Shown: positions 50,029-59,920, numbered from the stretch's first letter. The stretch is 64,000 nucleotides of DNA from Nonomuraea thailandensis (GCF_024172165.1 NZ_JAMZEB010000002.1:12297501-12361500), one strand, 5' to 3'. The notes: generated from the sequence alone by a model not told the origin. Translations and numbers: made by a program.

Positions 50029-51033
50029 CTAGTCGCGGACCCGGGTCAGAGCAGTCGCTGAGTCACGGATCACCAGTTCGGGTTCGGGGTCGGTGATGAC
50101 ACCGCCTGCGCTTGGCCGCCCCGCGATCAGGTCGTAAAGCGCCTCGACGCCGGCCCGGCCGAGTTGGTACATGGGCATCCGGACTGCGGTGACGGCCGGG
50201 CGCAGGTGTTGCATCAGGTCGACGTCGTGGATGCCGACCACCGACAGCTGGTCGGGGATGGCGATGCCGAGGTCGCGTGCGGCGGCCAGGACCCCGACCG
50301 CGCTCATGATGTTGTTGACGACGATGGCGGTCGGCGCGGTTGCCGCCTGCATGGCCTGCCGGAGCCCGTCGGCGCCGGCCTGCTCGCCGAACCCGGTGGC
50401 CAGGTGCGGAGCCGGTGTCAGGCCGGCGGCGTCCATCGCCTGCTGGTAGCCCAGGTAGCGCTGCTGGGAAAGGTACCCCGAACCCCCGACGAAGACGATG
50501 TGGCGGTGGCTGAGGTTGACCAGGAACCGCGTCGCGATCTCGCCCGCGCGGCGATCGTCCACGTCGATCCAGGGATGGTCCAGTGCGTGTTCCAGGATGA
50601 GGATCGGCTTGGGGTGGGAGCGGAGCTCGGCCATCACGTCGTCGTCCAGCAGCCCTTCGCCGCGGATCAAGATACCGTCGACCGTGCCCTGGCTGAGCAG
50701 CCGGGTCAGGAACTGGCTGCCGGAGCGCATCGTCTCGGCATCGCCCAGCAGGACCGTCGCGCCGTGCTCCGCCGCCGCCTCGTAGACCCCGTGCCGCAGC
50801 GGTCCGTAGACCGGGTTGTCGATCTTGTTGAGGATCATCGCGATCATGTCGGTCTGGTTGAGCCGCAGCGAGCGCGCCGTCCGGTTCGGCTGGTAGCCCA
50901 GTTCCTGCATCGCCTGGAGCACCCGGGTGCGGGTGGATTCCTTCATCCGGGTGTGGCTCGTGCCGTTGACCACCGCCGACACCACGGCGAGTGACACCCC
51001 AGCCGCCCGTGCGACGTCACGTTGCGTTGCCAT
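50029..51033 (-). CDS. LacI-family transcriptional repressor
   Basis: A 334-residue regulator. The N-terminal LacI helix-turn-helix (TQRDVARAAGVSLAVVSAVV) and hinge are followed by a periplasmic-binding-protein-like sugar domain, with IVFVGGSGYLSQQRYLGYQQ and VVGIHDVDLMQHLRPAVTAV in their usual places. It diverges from a pyruvyltransferase-like/ABC-transporter/lyase operon, and a 12-bp inverted repeat sits between the two genes. It should repress the operon until its sugar ligand, probably an oligosaccharide released by the lyase, binds. ATG 51033 begins MATQRDVA. Confidence 0.9.
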   Translation of the reverse strand: MATQRDVARAAGVSLAVVSAVVNGTSHTRMKESTRTRVLQAMQELGYQPNRTARSLRLNQTDMIAMILNKIDNPVYGPLRHGVYEAAAEHGATVLLGDAETMRSGSQFLTRLLSQGTVDGILIRGEGLLDDDVMAELRSHPKPILILEHALDHPWIDVDDRRAGEIATRFLVNLSHRHIVFVGGSGYLSQQRYLGYQQAMDAAGLTPAPHLATGFGEQAGADGLRQAMQAATAPTAIVVNNIMSAVGVLAAARDLGIAIPDQLSVVGIHDVDLMQHLRPAVTAVRMPMYQLGRAGVEALYDLIAGRPSAGGVITDPEPELVIRDSATALTRVRD

Positions 51034-51053
51034 GACTACAGCCTACTCGGTCC

Positions 51054-51100
51054 TTGACGTAACGTCTCACCAACCCTATTTTGAATTAACGTTACGTCAA
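51054..51100. promoter_or_regulatory. LacI operator pair and operon promoter
   Basis: TTGACGTAACGT (51054-51065) is mirrored by ACGTTACGTCAA (51089-51100). The same half-site also gives the local palindrome AACGTT at 51088-51093. The repeats bracket the region between the LacI start and the AAGGAG (51102-51107) of the operon's first gene, so repression of both directions is expected. Confidence 0.75.
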
Positions 51101-51112
51101 CAAGGAGTACAT

Positions 51113-52402
51113 ATGACATCGACACGTCGCACCGTCCTCCTGCGGTCCTCCTGGGCGACGGTGAACATCGGCGACGTGGCTCACTCCCCTGGCGTGGTGC
51201 GGGCGTTTCAGCGGTTCGCCCCCGGCGTGGAGGTCGTCCTCTGGCCGGTGCGGCTGGAGGAGCGCGAACGATCGATGCTGCGGCACGCGTTTCCCGACCT
51301 GCGCGTCGTCGACGGCACTCTCGGCGGGGACGGGCCGAGCACCCCGGAGCTGGCCGCCGCCATCGACGGCGCGGACGTCCTGATGCACGGATCGGGAGCC
51401 GACGCCTTCCAGAGCACCGAGATCGACTGGTGGCGCGAGCACGTGGGCCGCCCGTACGGGTACTTCGGGGTCACCGTGGATCCGCTGTGCCCACCGACCA
51501 TGGCGACGCTGCCGGAGCTGGCACAGATGGTCGATCTGCTCCCACCGTCCTATCTCGAGGACGACGTCAAGGACCGTTTCGACAGCGCCGACTTCGTGTA
51601 CTGCCGCGAAACGCTGACCCTGGCCACCCTGCGCGGCCAGAAGATAACCGGGCCCGACCTCGCCTTCGGGCCGGATGGCACGTTCGCGTTCGACCACACC
51701 GACGCCGTCGCTGCCGCTCGCCTGCTGGAGGGTTTCGGCCTGCAGCCCGGTCGGTTCGCCTGCTTCGTTCCGCGGCTGCGCTACGCCCCCTATGCGAAGA
51801 TCTACGGCACGGAGCCGACCCGCGAGCAGATGCGGCGCGACGCGGTCAACCGGGCCACCGCGACGCACGACCTGGCGGTGCTGGCGGCGGCGATCGAGAC
51901 CTGGGTACGCGTCAGCGGCCTGCCGGCCGTCGTGGTGCCCGAGATGAGCTATGCCGTCGAGCTCGCTCACGAGCAGCTTCCCGGCCTGCTCAGTCCACAG
52001 ACACTCGGTCAGGTCCGGCTCCTGGACCGGTACTGGCCGCTGGAGGAGGCGACCGGGGTCTACGCCGTCTCGTCGCTGGTGGTCAGCATGGAGTGTCATT
52101 CGCCGATCCTGGCCGCACGACATGCGATCCCGACCGTCTACCTCCGGCAGCCGACCGAGACCACGAAATCTCAGATGTTCGCCGACCTCGGCGCCCCCGA
52201 CCTGGTGATCGAGCTCGACCATCGTGCCGCGGCGACGGTCGTCGCGGCGGTCACCGACATCGCCACCGACCCGGCGCCCGCGATTGCCCGCAGCAGGAGG
52301 GTCGCGGCCAATGCCGACGACCGGCTGCGGGCGGCGGTGCGAGCCTGCGTCGCGGGCCGGCCCATCGGCCTGCCCGCACCGGTGGAGACCGGCGATGCGT
52401 AG
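51113..52402 (+). CDS. Polysaccharide pyruvyltransferase-like protein
   Basis: A 429-residue cytoplasmic protein. It starts SWATVNIGDVAHSPGVVRAF, the family's NIGD motif, and continues with DVLMHGSGADAF, GYFGVTVDP, the segment VYCRETLT and a C-terminal VSMECHSPILAARHAIPTVY, all typical of PS_pyruv_trans (CsaB/WcaK). Family members transfer pyruvate ketal from phosphoenolpyruvate to sugars. Finding it first in a LacI-controlled uptake and degradation operon is unusual; it might alternatively act on an imported saccharide. ATG 51113 with AAGGAG 5 bp upstream. It overlaps the next gene by 8 bp. Confidence 0.72.
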   Translation: MTSTRRTVLLRSSWATVNIGDVAHSPGVVRAFQRFAPGVEVVLWPVRLEERERSMLRHAFPDLRVVDGTLGGDGPSTPELAAAIDGADVLMHGSGADAFQSTEIDWWREHVGRPYGYFGVTVDPLCPPTMATLPELAQMVDLLPPSYLEDDVKDRFDSADFVYCRETLTLATLRGQKITGPDLAFGPDGTFAFDHTDAVAAARLLEGFGLQPGRFACFVPRLRYAPYAKIYGTEPTREQMRRDAVNRATATHDLAVLAAAIETWVRVSGLPAVVVPEMSYAVELAHEQLPGLLSPQTLGQVRLLDRYWPLEEATGVYAVSSLVVSMECHSPILAARHAIPTVYLRQPTETTKSQMFADLGAPDLVIELDHRAAATVVAAVTDIATDPAPAIARSRRVAANADDRLRAAVRACVAGRPIGLPAPVETGDA

Positions 52403-53306
52403 CCTGCGCGACCGCTGGCGGCGTGACCGGGTCCTGCTGCTGCTGGCGCTTCCCGGGGTCACGGCGCTGCTGCTGTTCCACTATCTGCCGCTCGGCGGGA
52501 ACATCATCGCGTTCCAGGACTTCCAGCCGTTCCTCGGAATCTGGCACAGCCCGTACGTCGGGCTGGACAACTTCGAGCCGGTGCTCACCGGCGACCCGGT
52601 GTTCCTCAACGCCCTCGTCAACACACTGATCATCACGCTGATCCAGGTGGTCTTCGTGTTCCCGCTGCCGATCTGCCTCGCGTTGATCCTGAACGCGACC
52701 ATCAGCGAACGGCTCAAACGCCTCGCCCAGTCGATCCTCTACATGCCGCACTTCCTGTCCTGGGTCATCGTGGTCGCCCTGTTCCAGCAGATGTTCGGCA
52801 ACGGCGGGATGCTCAACGCCTGGCTGCGCTCGGCCGACCTGTCCACGTTCCACATCGTGGGCGTACCCGAGTTGTTCAAACTCGTGATCACCTCACAGGT
52901 GATCTGGAAGGACACCGGCTGGTCGACGATCATCTTCCTCGCCGCACTGTCCAGAGTGGATCCGGCGCAGATGGAGGCCGCTGTGGTGGACGGCGCCTCG
53001 GCAGCTCGCCGGCTGTGGCACGTGACCCTGCCCTACATCCGCCCGGTGATCGTCCTGCTGCTGATTCTGCGGCTCGGTGACTCGCTGTCCGTCGGGTTCG
53101 AGCAGATCATCCTGCAGCAGGCACAGGTCGGTGCCGGTGCCGGCGAAGTACTCGACACCTACGTCTACAACCACGGGATCGTCGGCGGCGACTGGGGCAC
53201 CGCGGCCGCGGTGGGGCTGATCAAAGGCATTGTCGGTGTCGCGCTCGTGCTCGGCGCCAACCGGTTGGCCCACGCCCTGGGCGAGCAGGGGGTGTACGCC
53301 AAGTGA
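52395..53306 (+). CDS. ABC saccharide transporter permease, LplB type
   Basis: A 303-residue inner-membrane permease with about six transmembrane helices, beginning with LLLLALPGVTALLLFHYLPL. The cytoplasmic EAA loop that contacts the ATPase is EAAVVDGASAARRLWHVTLP. The family (LplB/YtmP-like) pairs with LplC-type permeases and a large lipoprotein to import complex saccharides, often sharing an MsmK-like ATPase encoded elsewhere; no ATPase gene is in this operon. ATG 52395 overlaps the preceding gene by 8 bp; the stop overlaps the next GTG (GTGA). Confidence 0.88.
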   Translation: MRSLRDRWRRDRVLLLLALPGVTALLLFHYLPLGGNIIAFQDFQPFLGIWHSPYVGLDNFEPVLTGDPVFLNALVNTLIITLIQVVFVFPLPICLALILNATISERLKRLAQSILYMPHFLSWVIVVALFQQMFGNGGMLNAWLRSADLSTFHIVGVPELFKLVITSQVIWKDTGWSTIIFLAALSRVDPAQMEAAVVDGASAARRLWHVTLPYIRPVIVLLLILRLGDSLSVGFEQIILQQAQVGAGAGEVLDTYVYNHGIVGGDWGTAAAVGLIKGIVGVALVLGANRLAHALGEQGVYAK

Positions 53307-54271
53307 CGAGCCGATCTGCGCCGACTGCGGTGTCCGTGGCGCGCCCCGCCGCGGGCACAGGGCCGCGGCCACGCTCGGGCCGCAGCCAGCGCCCGGTCTG
53401 GATGGGCGAGCCCAGCAAGCTGGGGGTCGGTGCGCGGGGACTCGTGCTCGGCCTGGGCTGCCTGGCGGTTCTGGTGCCGTTCTGGGCGGTGCTCATGACC
53501 AGCATCGCCTCCCCGGAGGAGGTCAACAGGGCGGGCGGCTTCGTGCTGTGGACGAACGAACCGACGCTGGACTCCTACCGGGCCGTCCTGTCCGGAGGAA
53601 TCGTCACCCGTGCGCTGCTGGTGAGCGCCGGCATCACCGTGGTCGGCACGGCACTCAGCCTCGTCAGCACGATCGCTCTGGCGTACGCGCTGTCGCGGCC
53701 GGATTCGTTGCTGCAAAAGCCGATCCTGCTGATGACGGTGTTCACCCTGCTGTTCAATCCGGGCATCATCCCGATGTACCTGACGGTCAAACAGCTCGGC
53801 CTGCTGGACAGCTACCTGGCACTGATCCTGCCGGTCCTGGTGAACGCCTTCAACGTCATCGTCATGCGCGCGTTCTTCCAGGGAATCCCCGGCGAGCTGC
53901 GGGAGAGCGCTTACATCGACGGTGCCGGGGAGATGCGCATCCTGCTGCGGATCGTCCTGCCACTGTCGAAGGCGGTCGTCTCCGTGATCGGGCTGTTCTA
54001 CGCAGTGGCGTACTGGAACGCCTTCTTCTCCGCGATGTTGTACCTCCAGTCGTCGGAAAAGTGGCCGCTGCAACTGGTGCTGCGCACCTACGTCGTCAAC
54101 AACACCCCGATCGGATCCGACCAGCTCAGCTCGAACCTGGAGAACCTGCCACCGCAGATCTCCGTCCAGATGGCGATTCTTGTCATCTCCGTCCTGCCCG
54201 TCCTGTTCATCTACCCCTTCATCCAGAAGCACTTCGCCAAGGGACTCATGGTCGGCGCCGTCAAGGGTTGA
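53303..54271 (+). CDS. ABC saccharide transporter permease, LplC type
   Basis: A 322-residue permease. After a cytoplasmic N-terminus of about 40 residues come six helices, starting LGLGCLAVLVPFWAVLMTSI; the EAA loop is ESAYIDGAGEMRILLRIVLP, and the end is FIQKHFAKGLMVGAVKG, the typical carbohydrate-permease C-terminus. GTG 53303 overlaps the LplB-like stop. It forms the second half of the membrane channel with its neighbour. Confidence 0.88.
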   Translation: MTSRSAPTAVSVARPAAGTGPRPRSGRSQRPVWMGEPSKLGVGARGLVLGLGCLAVLVPFWAVLMTSIASPEEVNRAGGFVLWTNEPTLDSYRAVLSGGIVTRALLVSAGITVVGTALSLVSTIALAYALSRPDSLLQKPILLMTVFTLLFNPGIIPMYLTVKQLGLLDSYLALILPVLVNAFNVIVMRAFFQGIPGELRESAYIDGAGEMRILLRIVLPLSKAVVSVIGLFYAVAYWNAFFSAMLYLQSSEKWPLQLVLRTYVVNNTPIGSDQLSSNLENLPPQISVQMAILVISVLPVLFIYPFIQKHFAKGLMVGAVKG

Positions 54272-54304
54272 CCGGTCGTCCATGCCATGTGGAAAGGAGA
54301 CGTC

Positions 54305-55927
54305 ATGGCACCCATCTTCAGCCGCCGCCACGTCCTGGCACTCGGCGCGGCAACGGGGCTGGCCCCGCTGCTCGGGGCCTGCGGCGACGGCAGCCCGAGT
54401 TCGCCGAACAGCTCGACCGGGCCGGTCAAGCTGCCCACCTACAAGCCCGTCACCGCGGCCACGCCCGACCTGATCGCCGAGCCGGCCGGGGTGTCGCCGG
54501 GATACTTCACCTACCCGGCCGCCTCCAGCGCCGCATCACAACCGGTGCGGGGCGAAGCCGTCACGGCACTGACGTACACCTACGACCCGATCGCCCCCGC
54601 GCTCGGCTCGAACCCCTACTGGCAGAACCTCAACAGCAAACTCGGCACCGAACTGAAGATCACGTACGTCGCCTCGACCGACTACAAGAGCAAGGTCGCC
54701 ACCACCATCGCCGGTGGAGATCTGCCCGACATCGTGGCTATCCAGGGCGTTGTCCAGCAGATGCCGGCCATGCTGAAGGCGACATTCACCGACCTCACCG
54801 AGTACCTGTCCGGGGACGCGGTCCTCGCCTACCCGAACCTCGCCGCCCTGCCCACCGATGCCTGGCGCAGCACCGTCTACGACGGGCGGATCTGGGGCAT
54901 CCCCGTGCCGCGGGCACGGATCGGCACCGTGCTGTACACCCGGGCCGACCTGCTGGCCAAGGCAGGGCTCAGCCTCCAGCCCGATTCGTGGGCCGAGTTC
55001 AAGGAGATGGCGGACGCGCTGACCGACGAGCGGGGCGGCCGGTGGGCGTTCGGACAGATCCCGTTCAACACGATCCTTGAGATGAACGGGATCACCGGCA
55101 ACTGGCCCGGCGGCGCCGGCGTCTGGCAGGCCGAAGGTGGCGTCTTCACCCACTCCGGGACGACACCGCAGTTCACGCAGGCCCTCGAGGACACCGTCGA
55201 GCTGGTGAAGTCGGGGGTGGTGCATCCCGACCACGCGGGCGCGCCCAACACGAAGCGCAACGCGTGGATGCTGGCCGGCACGACCTCGTTCACCATCGGC
55301 GGGTACGCCGGGTGGGGCAAGTTCTACGGCCAGGCGAAGGACGTGCCCGGCTTCCGCCTGACCGGCATGCTCTCGCCCACCCGCGACGGCACAGGGACGC
55401 AGGTACGCACGCCCGGCCCGACCCTGTCCAGCTTCACCGCCATGGCCAAGACCGACAACGCCGACCGGATCAAGCAGATCCTCAGGGTCCTCGACTGGTT
55501 GTGCGCACCCTTCGGCAGCAGCGAGTACCTGGCCCTCCGGTACGGCGTCGAGGGCCGGACGTTCACCCGCAACGGCTCCGACCCGACCCTCACCGAGGCC
55601 GCGCGCAGCCAGATATTCCTGCCGGTGCGGTACCTCGCCGAGGCATCGCCCGTCATCTACGAGCCGGGCAACCGCCAGGCCGTACAGGACCAGCACGACC
55701 ATCAGGTCGCCGGCGTCCCGCTCGCCGTCGCGGACCCGGCCCTCGGGCTGTACTCGGAGACCGCCGCCAGCAAGGCTGCCAGCGAGCAGCAGGAACTGGA
55801 CTCGGTGCTGCTGGAGATCCAGCTGGGGAACAAGCCCGTCTCGGCGTGGCAGCCGGCCATCAAGAAGTTCATGGACCGGGTGGGCAACAAGATCAAGGCC
55901 GAGTACGAGGAGCAGGCGGGTGGTTGA
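54305..55927 (+). CDS. Extracellular solute-binding lipoprotein of the saccharide transporter
   Basis: A 540-residue family 1/LplA-like binding protein. The N-terminus SRRHVLALGAATGLAPLLGA has twin arginines (Tat-like) and the lipobox LLGAC, so it should be folded, exported and lipidated. The mature part has the usual two-lobe pattern with GGDLPDIVAIQG and later GGYAGWGKFYGQ. The protein should capture the saccharide and hand it to the two permeases upstream. ATG 54305 is preferred over ATG 54287 because AAAGGAGA lies between them. Confidence 0.88.
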   Translation: MAPIFSRRHVLALGAATGLAPLLGACGDGSPSSPNSSTGPVKLPTYKPVTAATPDLIAEPAGVSPGYFTYPAASSAASQPVRGEAVTALTYTYDPIAPALGSNPYWQNLNSKLGTELKITYVASTDYKSKVATTIAGGDLPDIVAIQGVVQQMPAMLKATFTDLTEYLSGDAVLAYPNLAALPTDAWRSTVYDGRIWGIPVPRARIGTVLYTRADLLAKAGLSLQPDSWAEFKEMADALTDERGGRWAFGQIPFNTILEMNGITGNWPGGAGVWQAEGGVFTHSGTTPQFTQALEDTVELVKSGVVHPDHAGAPNTKRNAWMLAGTTSFTIGGYAGWGKFYGQAKDVPGFRLTGMLSPTRDGTGTQVRTPGPTLSSFTAMAKTDNADRIKQILRVLDWLCAPFGSSEYLALRYGVEGRTFTRNGSDPTLTEAARSQIFLPVRYLAEASPVIYEPGNRQAVQDQHDHQVAGVPLAVADPALGLYSETAASKAASEQQELDSVLLEIQLGNKPVSAWQPAIKKFMDRVGNKIKAEYEEQAGG

Positions 55928-55969
55928 CGTGGACGCAGCTGACACTTCCACAGGGTTAGGGAGAAGACC

Positions 55970-58900
55970 GTGGTGAGACGGGGCACGTTACGTTGGTACA
56001 CGCGTCGTCGGGTCCGTGCGGCGGTCGTGCTGGCTCTGGTGGCGGCGTTTCTGTCGCCGGGTAGTGCCGCCGTCGCCGACATCTCGGATCTCGGCCGGCT
56101 GCTCGACCTGACGCGCCCGGGGCTCGGCGCGGTGGCGGCCGAGCTGGCCGCCGGTGATGAAGAGGGCGCCGCGCGCGAGCTCAAGGTCTATTACGCGGGC
56201 CGCGACGACGTCCAGTACCCGGCTCCGGCCGAGGGCCTGGGCGGTGGCGACTCCGGCCCCGACGAGCTCGCGGCGGGGATCTTCCGGTTCGGCGCCGAGA
56301 CCCGCAACTTCTACAACAGCGCCGAGCAGCGGATCGACATCGACTGGCAGGACCCGTGGGGTGGGACGCAGACCACCCCGGGCGGCGCGCAGACCCTGAT
56401 GAGCGACTTCACGTTCATGCCCAAACTGACATACGCCTACGTGTCCGAGAATGACCCGGCAAAGCGTGCGGCGTACGCGGCGGCGTGGATGGACATCTCG
56501 CTGGACTTCTTCGCCGACAATCAGAGCTGGCCGCAGGGCCGCAACCTGTCGGCGGCCAAGCGGCTCGCCCAGCTGGTCAGCGCGTTCTCCGTGTTCCGGA
56601 CCGATCCTGGCATCGACGCGAGCGATCTCGTGGCGTACCTGTCCGGCGTGCACGCCACGACGGGCTACCTCGTCGGCGTGATGCAGATTCATGTCGGAAA
56701 CAACTGGTACATGTCGATGGCCCGCTCCGTCCACGCGGCAGCCGTGTTCCTGCCCGAGTTCTCGTCATCATCTGGCTGGGAGTGGTTCGCGGTGCGCTCG
56801 GCCGAGCGGTTCCTGCGCGCGCACGTGAAGGGCGACGGTGTGTACCGCGAGCCGGCGTTCAACTATCAGGCATACGTGGCGGACATGCTCAACTCCCTCA
56901 TAGCGGTCGCGGATGCCAACGGGCGAACCGTTCCTGATGCGCTCGTCCAGGGGGCGGACTGGATCGCGGACTCGCTGTTCGCGACCCGTCAGCCGAATCT
57001 CGAACCCGCGGCGATCGGCGACACGCCGAACAACTACGCGGGTACGTCGGCCATTCGCAGGAGCGGTGTACGCAACTCCTGGCCCGATTTCACCTGGGTC
57101 GCCTCCGGCCGAACGCAGGGGACCGCCCCGACGCTGTCGTCCACGGTGTTTCCGATCAGCTTCGCGGTTCAGCGTTCCGGTTGGGACGCCGATGCCCGGT
57201 ACATGCTGATCAACAACCAGAATTCCAGTTACACCGCCTCGCATCGGCATCCGGACGACCTCAGCATGGTGATGGCGGCGTACGGGCGTCCGCTGATCGT
57301 CGACTCCGGGGTGGGGGACTACAGCGCGACTCAGACGAACGACTGGATGCGCCGTGAGACCGAGGCGCACAACACCGTCGAGGTCGACGGAGAGCCGCAG
57401 GCCAAAGGCGTTCCCCGCACGACGTCGCTGTGGCGCTCGAACGCGGGCCTCGACATCTACCGCGGTGCGGCGATGGGCTACCGGCCGGTCGCGCACGATC
57501 GCGCGGTCTACTTCGTCAAGCCCGGCTTCTGGATCGTCTCCGACGACCTCACCGGTGACACCGCCGCGCACGACTACCGGCAGCTCTGGCACTTCCCCGG
57601 TGATCCGGTGACCGTCAATCCGACGACGAAGGTCGCCACGGTCGGGTTCGACACCGTGCCCGGATCCGCACCCGTCGCCGGCGTGCAGCTCATCCCGGTG
57701 GCCACGGCCGGCGCCGCGGTAACCCCCAGCGTCCACGAGAATGGCGCCGTACGCGTCGGCGAGCAGGTGCTCACCAACGTCGACTACCTGTCGTACGACT
57801 GGTCCTCCACCGGGCCGACGGGACTGGACACGGTCGTGGTTCCCGGCCGGGCCGGCGCGGCGCCCTCGGTGACGGCGAAGCGCATCGCCATGCCCGGGGT
57901 GAGCCACTCCGTGGCGACGGCGATGGAGATCACCCTGCCGGACGCGACCGGACGCTTCTACCTTTCGCGCGAGGCGACTCCCTCGTCGAGGGCGTTCGGA
58001 GTCGCCACGACCAACGCCGAGACCGCGTACCTCGAGCGTGCTTCGGGCGGCGGGCTCACCAGGTACGCGCTGACCAGAGGGTCGTCGCTGATCGACCAGG
58101 ACAACACCGTCATCAGCGCATCCGCACCGGTGTCCGACGTCAGTGTGGAACTGCGCGGCGCGACCGCCCGGATCTCGCTCGGGGACCCGTTCACCGGCAC
58201 GCTCTCCATCAACGCGCCGAACGCGAACGTGGTGATGGTGAACGACACCCCGATCGCGTTCACCCGCACGGGCAACCTCATCACCGTGTCACTCGAGGAA
58301 CACTTCGCCCCGGCACCCGTGCTCGACGACGAGTTCGACGACGCCGGCCTGGACCGCACCGTCCATGACTTCAACGGAACCTTCGGCGGCTGGACGCCGG
58401 TCCAGGGGACCTGGGCGCTGACCGGCGCACAGCCGGACACGCAGCTGGCACAGACCTCGACTGCGGACATGATGTCGTTCGCGGCGCTGCAGGACGTACC
58501 CGATGACGTGGTCATGGCCGCGGACATCGTTCCCGGACTACGCGGCCAGACGACGGCCCGTACCGGTCTCGTGTTCCGCTACCACGATTCCCGCAACTAC
58601 TACCGGGCCGAAGTGCTCAACTCCACGTCGGGAGCGACGCTGAAGCTCGTGAAGATATACGACTCGACGACGGAGGTTCTCGCGGAGACCGCACTGCCGA
58701 GCGGCGCCAACGTCCCGCACAAGCTGGTCGTATCCGCGATCGGGAAGCATCTGAGCGCCAAGGTCGGAGACACGTCGATCTCCGCGGACGACGGACAGTT
58801 GCCGACGGGTGGCGCCGCCGCCTTCACCCATCGGCGGGCCGCGACCTTCGACAACATCGTGATCAGGGAAGGGCTCGATCAGGCCGGTTGGCGGGGAACA

Positions 58901-59392
58901 ACAGGGTCTGTGTCCGTCGCCTCGGGCAAGTTGCACCTCACGCCGCCTGCCGGTGGCCGGGCGCACGTACTGGCCGACTCGACCCTGCCGGCCCGCTTCT
59001 CCGAGGCGTGCGACTATGCCGTGGAGACCACGGTCACGGTCGACGGATCCGTCGGTAACGCAGGGATCTCGCTGCGCGACACCACGGACGCCTACGGGTA
59101 TCGGATCCACGTCGGCAAGACGAGCGACGGAACCCAGTACGCGAGCATCATCCGCGAGGCTCACGCGTCGGGTCCCGTCACAGTGGCCAAGGCATCCATC
59201 AGCAACCCGTTGACGGGTCCCGTGCGACTGGGTGCGGCGATTCACGGCGACCGCATCACCGTGACGTTGGACGGCGTTCAGGTCCTGAAGGGTCGCGACA
59301 CCGTTGTGCGCAGCGGCGGCGTCGGGCTTCACGCATCCACGGAGAGCTCGTTCGAGAACGTCACTGTCGCTCGGTCCTGCGGGGGGCGGTAG
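55970..59392 (+). CDS. Secreted heparinase II/III-like polysaccharide lyase, multidomain
   Basis: An 1140-residue exported protein: signal peptide RRRVRAAVVLALVAAFLSPG followed by SAAVA. Residues 40-370 form an alpha-helical toroid (HVGNNWYMSMARSVHAAAVF) and 380-700 a Heparinase_II_III beta-sandwich; YTASHRHPDDLSMVMAAYGR, near residue 420, carries the family's conserved histidines. Two further concanavalin-like domains follow (about 780-960 and 965-1135), likely for substrate binding. It should cut uronic-acid-containing polysaccharides outside the cell by beta-elimination, feeding the transporter encoded just upstream. GTG 55970 follows AGGGAGAAG. Confidence 0.8.
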   Translation: MVRRGTLRWYTRRRVRAAVVLALVAAFLSPGSAAVADISDLGRLLDLTRPGLGAVAAELAAGDEEGAARELKVYYAGRDDVQYPAPAEGLGGGDSGPDELAAGIFRFGAETRNFYNSAEQRIDIDWQDPWGGTQTTPGGAQTLMSDFTFMPKLTYAYVSENDPAKRAAYAAAWMDISLDFFADNQSWPQGRNLSAAKRLAQLVSAFSVFRTDPGIDASDLVAYLSGVHATTGYLVGVMQIHVGNNWYMSMARSVHAAAVFLPEFSSSSGWEWFAVRSAERFLRAHVKGDGVYREPAFNYQAYVADMLNSLIAVADANGRTVPDALVQGADWIADSLFATRQPNLEPAAIGDTPNNYAGTSAIRRSGVRNSWPDFTWVASGRTQGTAPTLSSTVFPISFAVQRSGWDADARYMLINNQNSSYTASHRHPDDLSMVMAAYGRPLIVDSGVGDYSATQTNDWMRRETEAHNTVEVDGEPQAKGVPRTTSLWRSNAGLDIYRGAAMGYRPVAHDRAVYFVKPGFWIVSDDLTGDTAAHDYRQLWHFPGDPVTVNPTTKVATVGFDTVPGSAPVAGVQLIPVATAGAAVTPSVHENGAVRVGEQVLTNVDYLSYDWSSTGPTGLDTVVVPGRAGAAPSVTAKRIAMPGVSHSVATAMEITLPDATGRFYLSREATPSSRAFGVATTNAETAYLERASGGGLTRYALTRGSSLIDQDNTVISASAPVSDVSVELRGATARISLGDPFTGTLSINAPNANVVMVNDTPIAFTRTGNLITVSLEEHFAPAPVLDDEFDDAGLDRTVHDFNGTFGGWTPVQGTWALTGAQPDTQLAQTSTADMMSFAALQDVPDDVVMAADIVPGLRGQTTARTGLVFRYHDSRNYYRAEVLNSTSGATLKLVKIYDSTTEVLAETALPSGANVPHKLVVSAIGKHLSAKVGDTSISADDGQLPTGGAAAFTHRRAATFDNIVIREGLDQAGWRGTTGSVSVASGKLHLTPPAGGRAHVLADSTLPARFSEACDYAVETTVTVDGSVGNAGISLRDTTDAYGYRIHVGKTSDGTQYASIIREAHASGPVTVAKASISNPLTGPVRLGAAIHGDRITVTLDGVQVLKGRDTVVRSGGVGLHASTESSFENVTVARSCGGR

Positions 59393-59584
59393 TTCCTGCG
59401 GCCAAGTGCCCCGGCGCCGGCAACCGCTGAGACCGCCACGACCAGGAGCCTGCCGGCAAGGGGATCCGGTGTCGGGGTTGAGTCAGAAGAGTGCCGAGGT
59501 GTGGTCACGGTGGGCTGTTGACCGGGGAACAGGAGCGGGCTCCCGGTAGCTGAGGTGGTGTCCAAGCAGCTCACCGGCCAGGAG

Positions 59585-59672
59585 CAGCACAGCGGATCAT
59601 CCTGCCGTACGCGTTTCCGCCTCCGGGTGACCGGAAATCGCGTACGGCACCCGAAGCCCTCTCAGCTCTGGT
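59585..59672. repeat. Diverged copy of the IS end at 38771-38855
   Basis: Both places read CACAGCGGATCATCCTGCCG, then TACGCG, and then a shared GGGTGACCGG, TCGCGTACG and GAAGCCCTC with scattered differences. At 38771 this is the upstream end of the intact insertion sequence; here no transposase accompanies it, so it is a solo relic of a related element. Confidence 0.7.
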
Positions 59673-59920
59673 GTTCTCGACGTTCTTGCGCACGAGAGGC
59701 AGGTCCAGAGCCGAATGGTGGGTCACAGGGCTTGATCTGGGTTTGCTGCGTGGGGCGGCTCAGCTCCGGCAGGACTCGACCGGATCCTCATCATGAAGGA
59801 ACACCACCTGGGCAAGCGGTGCTCACGTGGCCGGTCTTCGGCTTCACCGAGTGGTCGCCGCCGCGACGACCGCTCGGTGAGCGCGCGAATGGCCTGAGGC
59901 TGGGCAAGGGTAAGCGGTGA

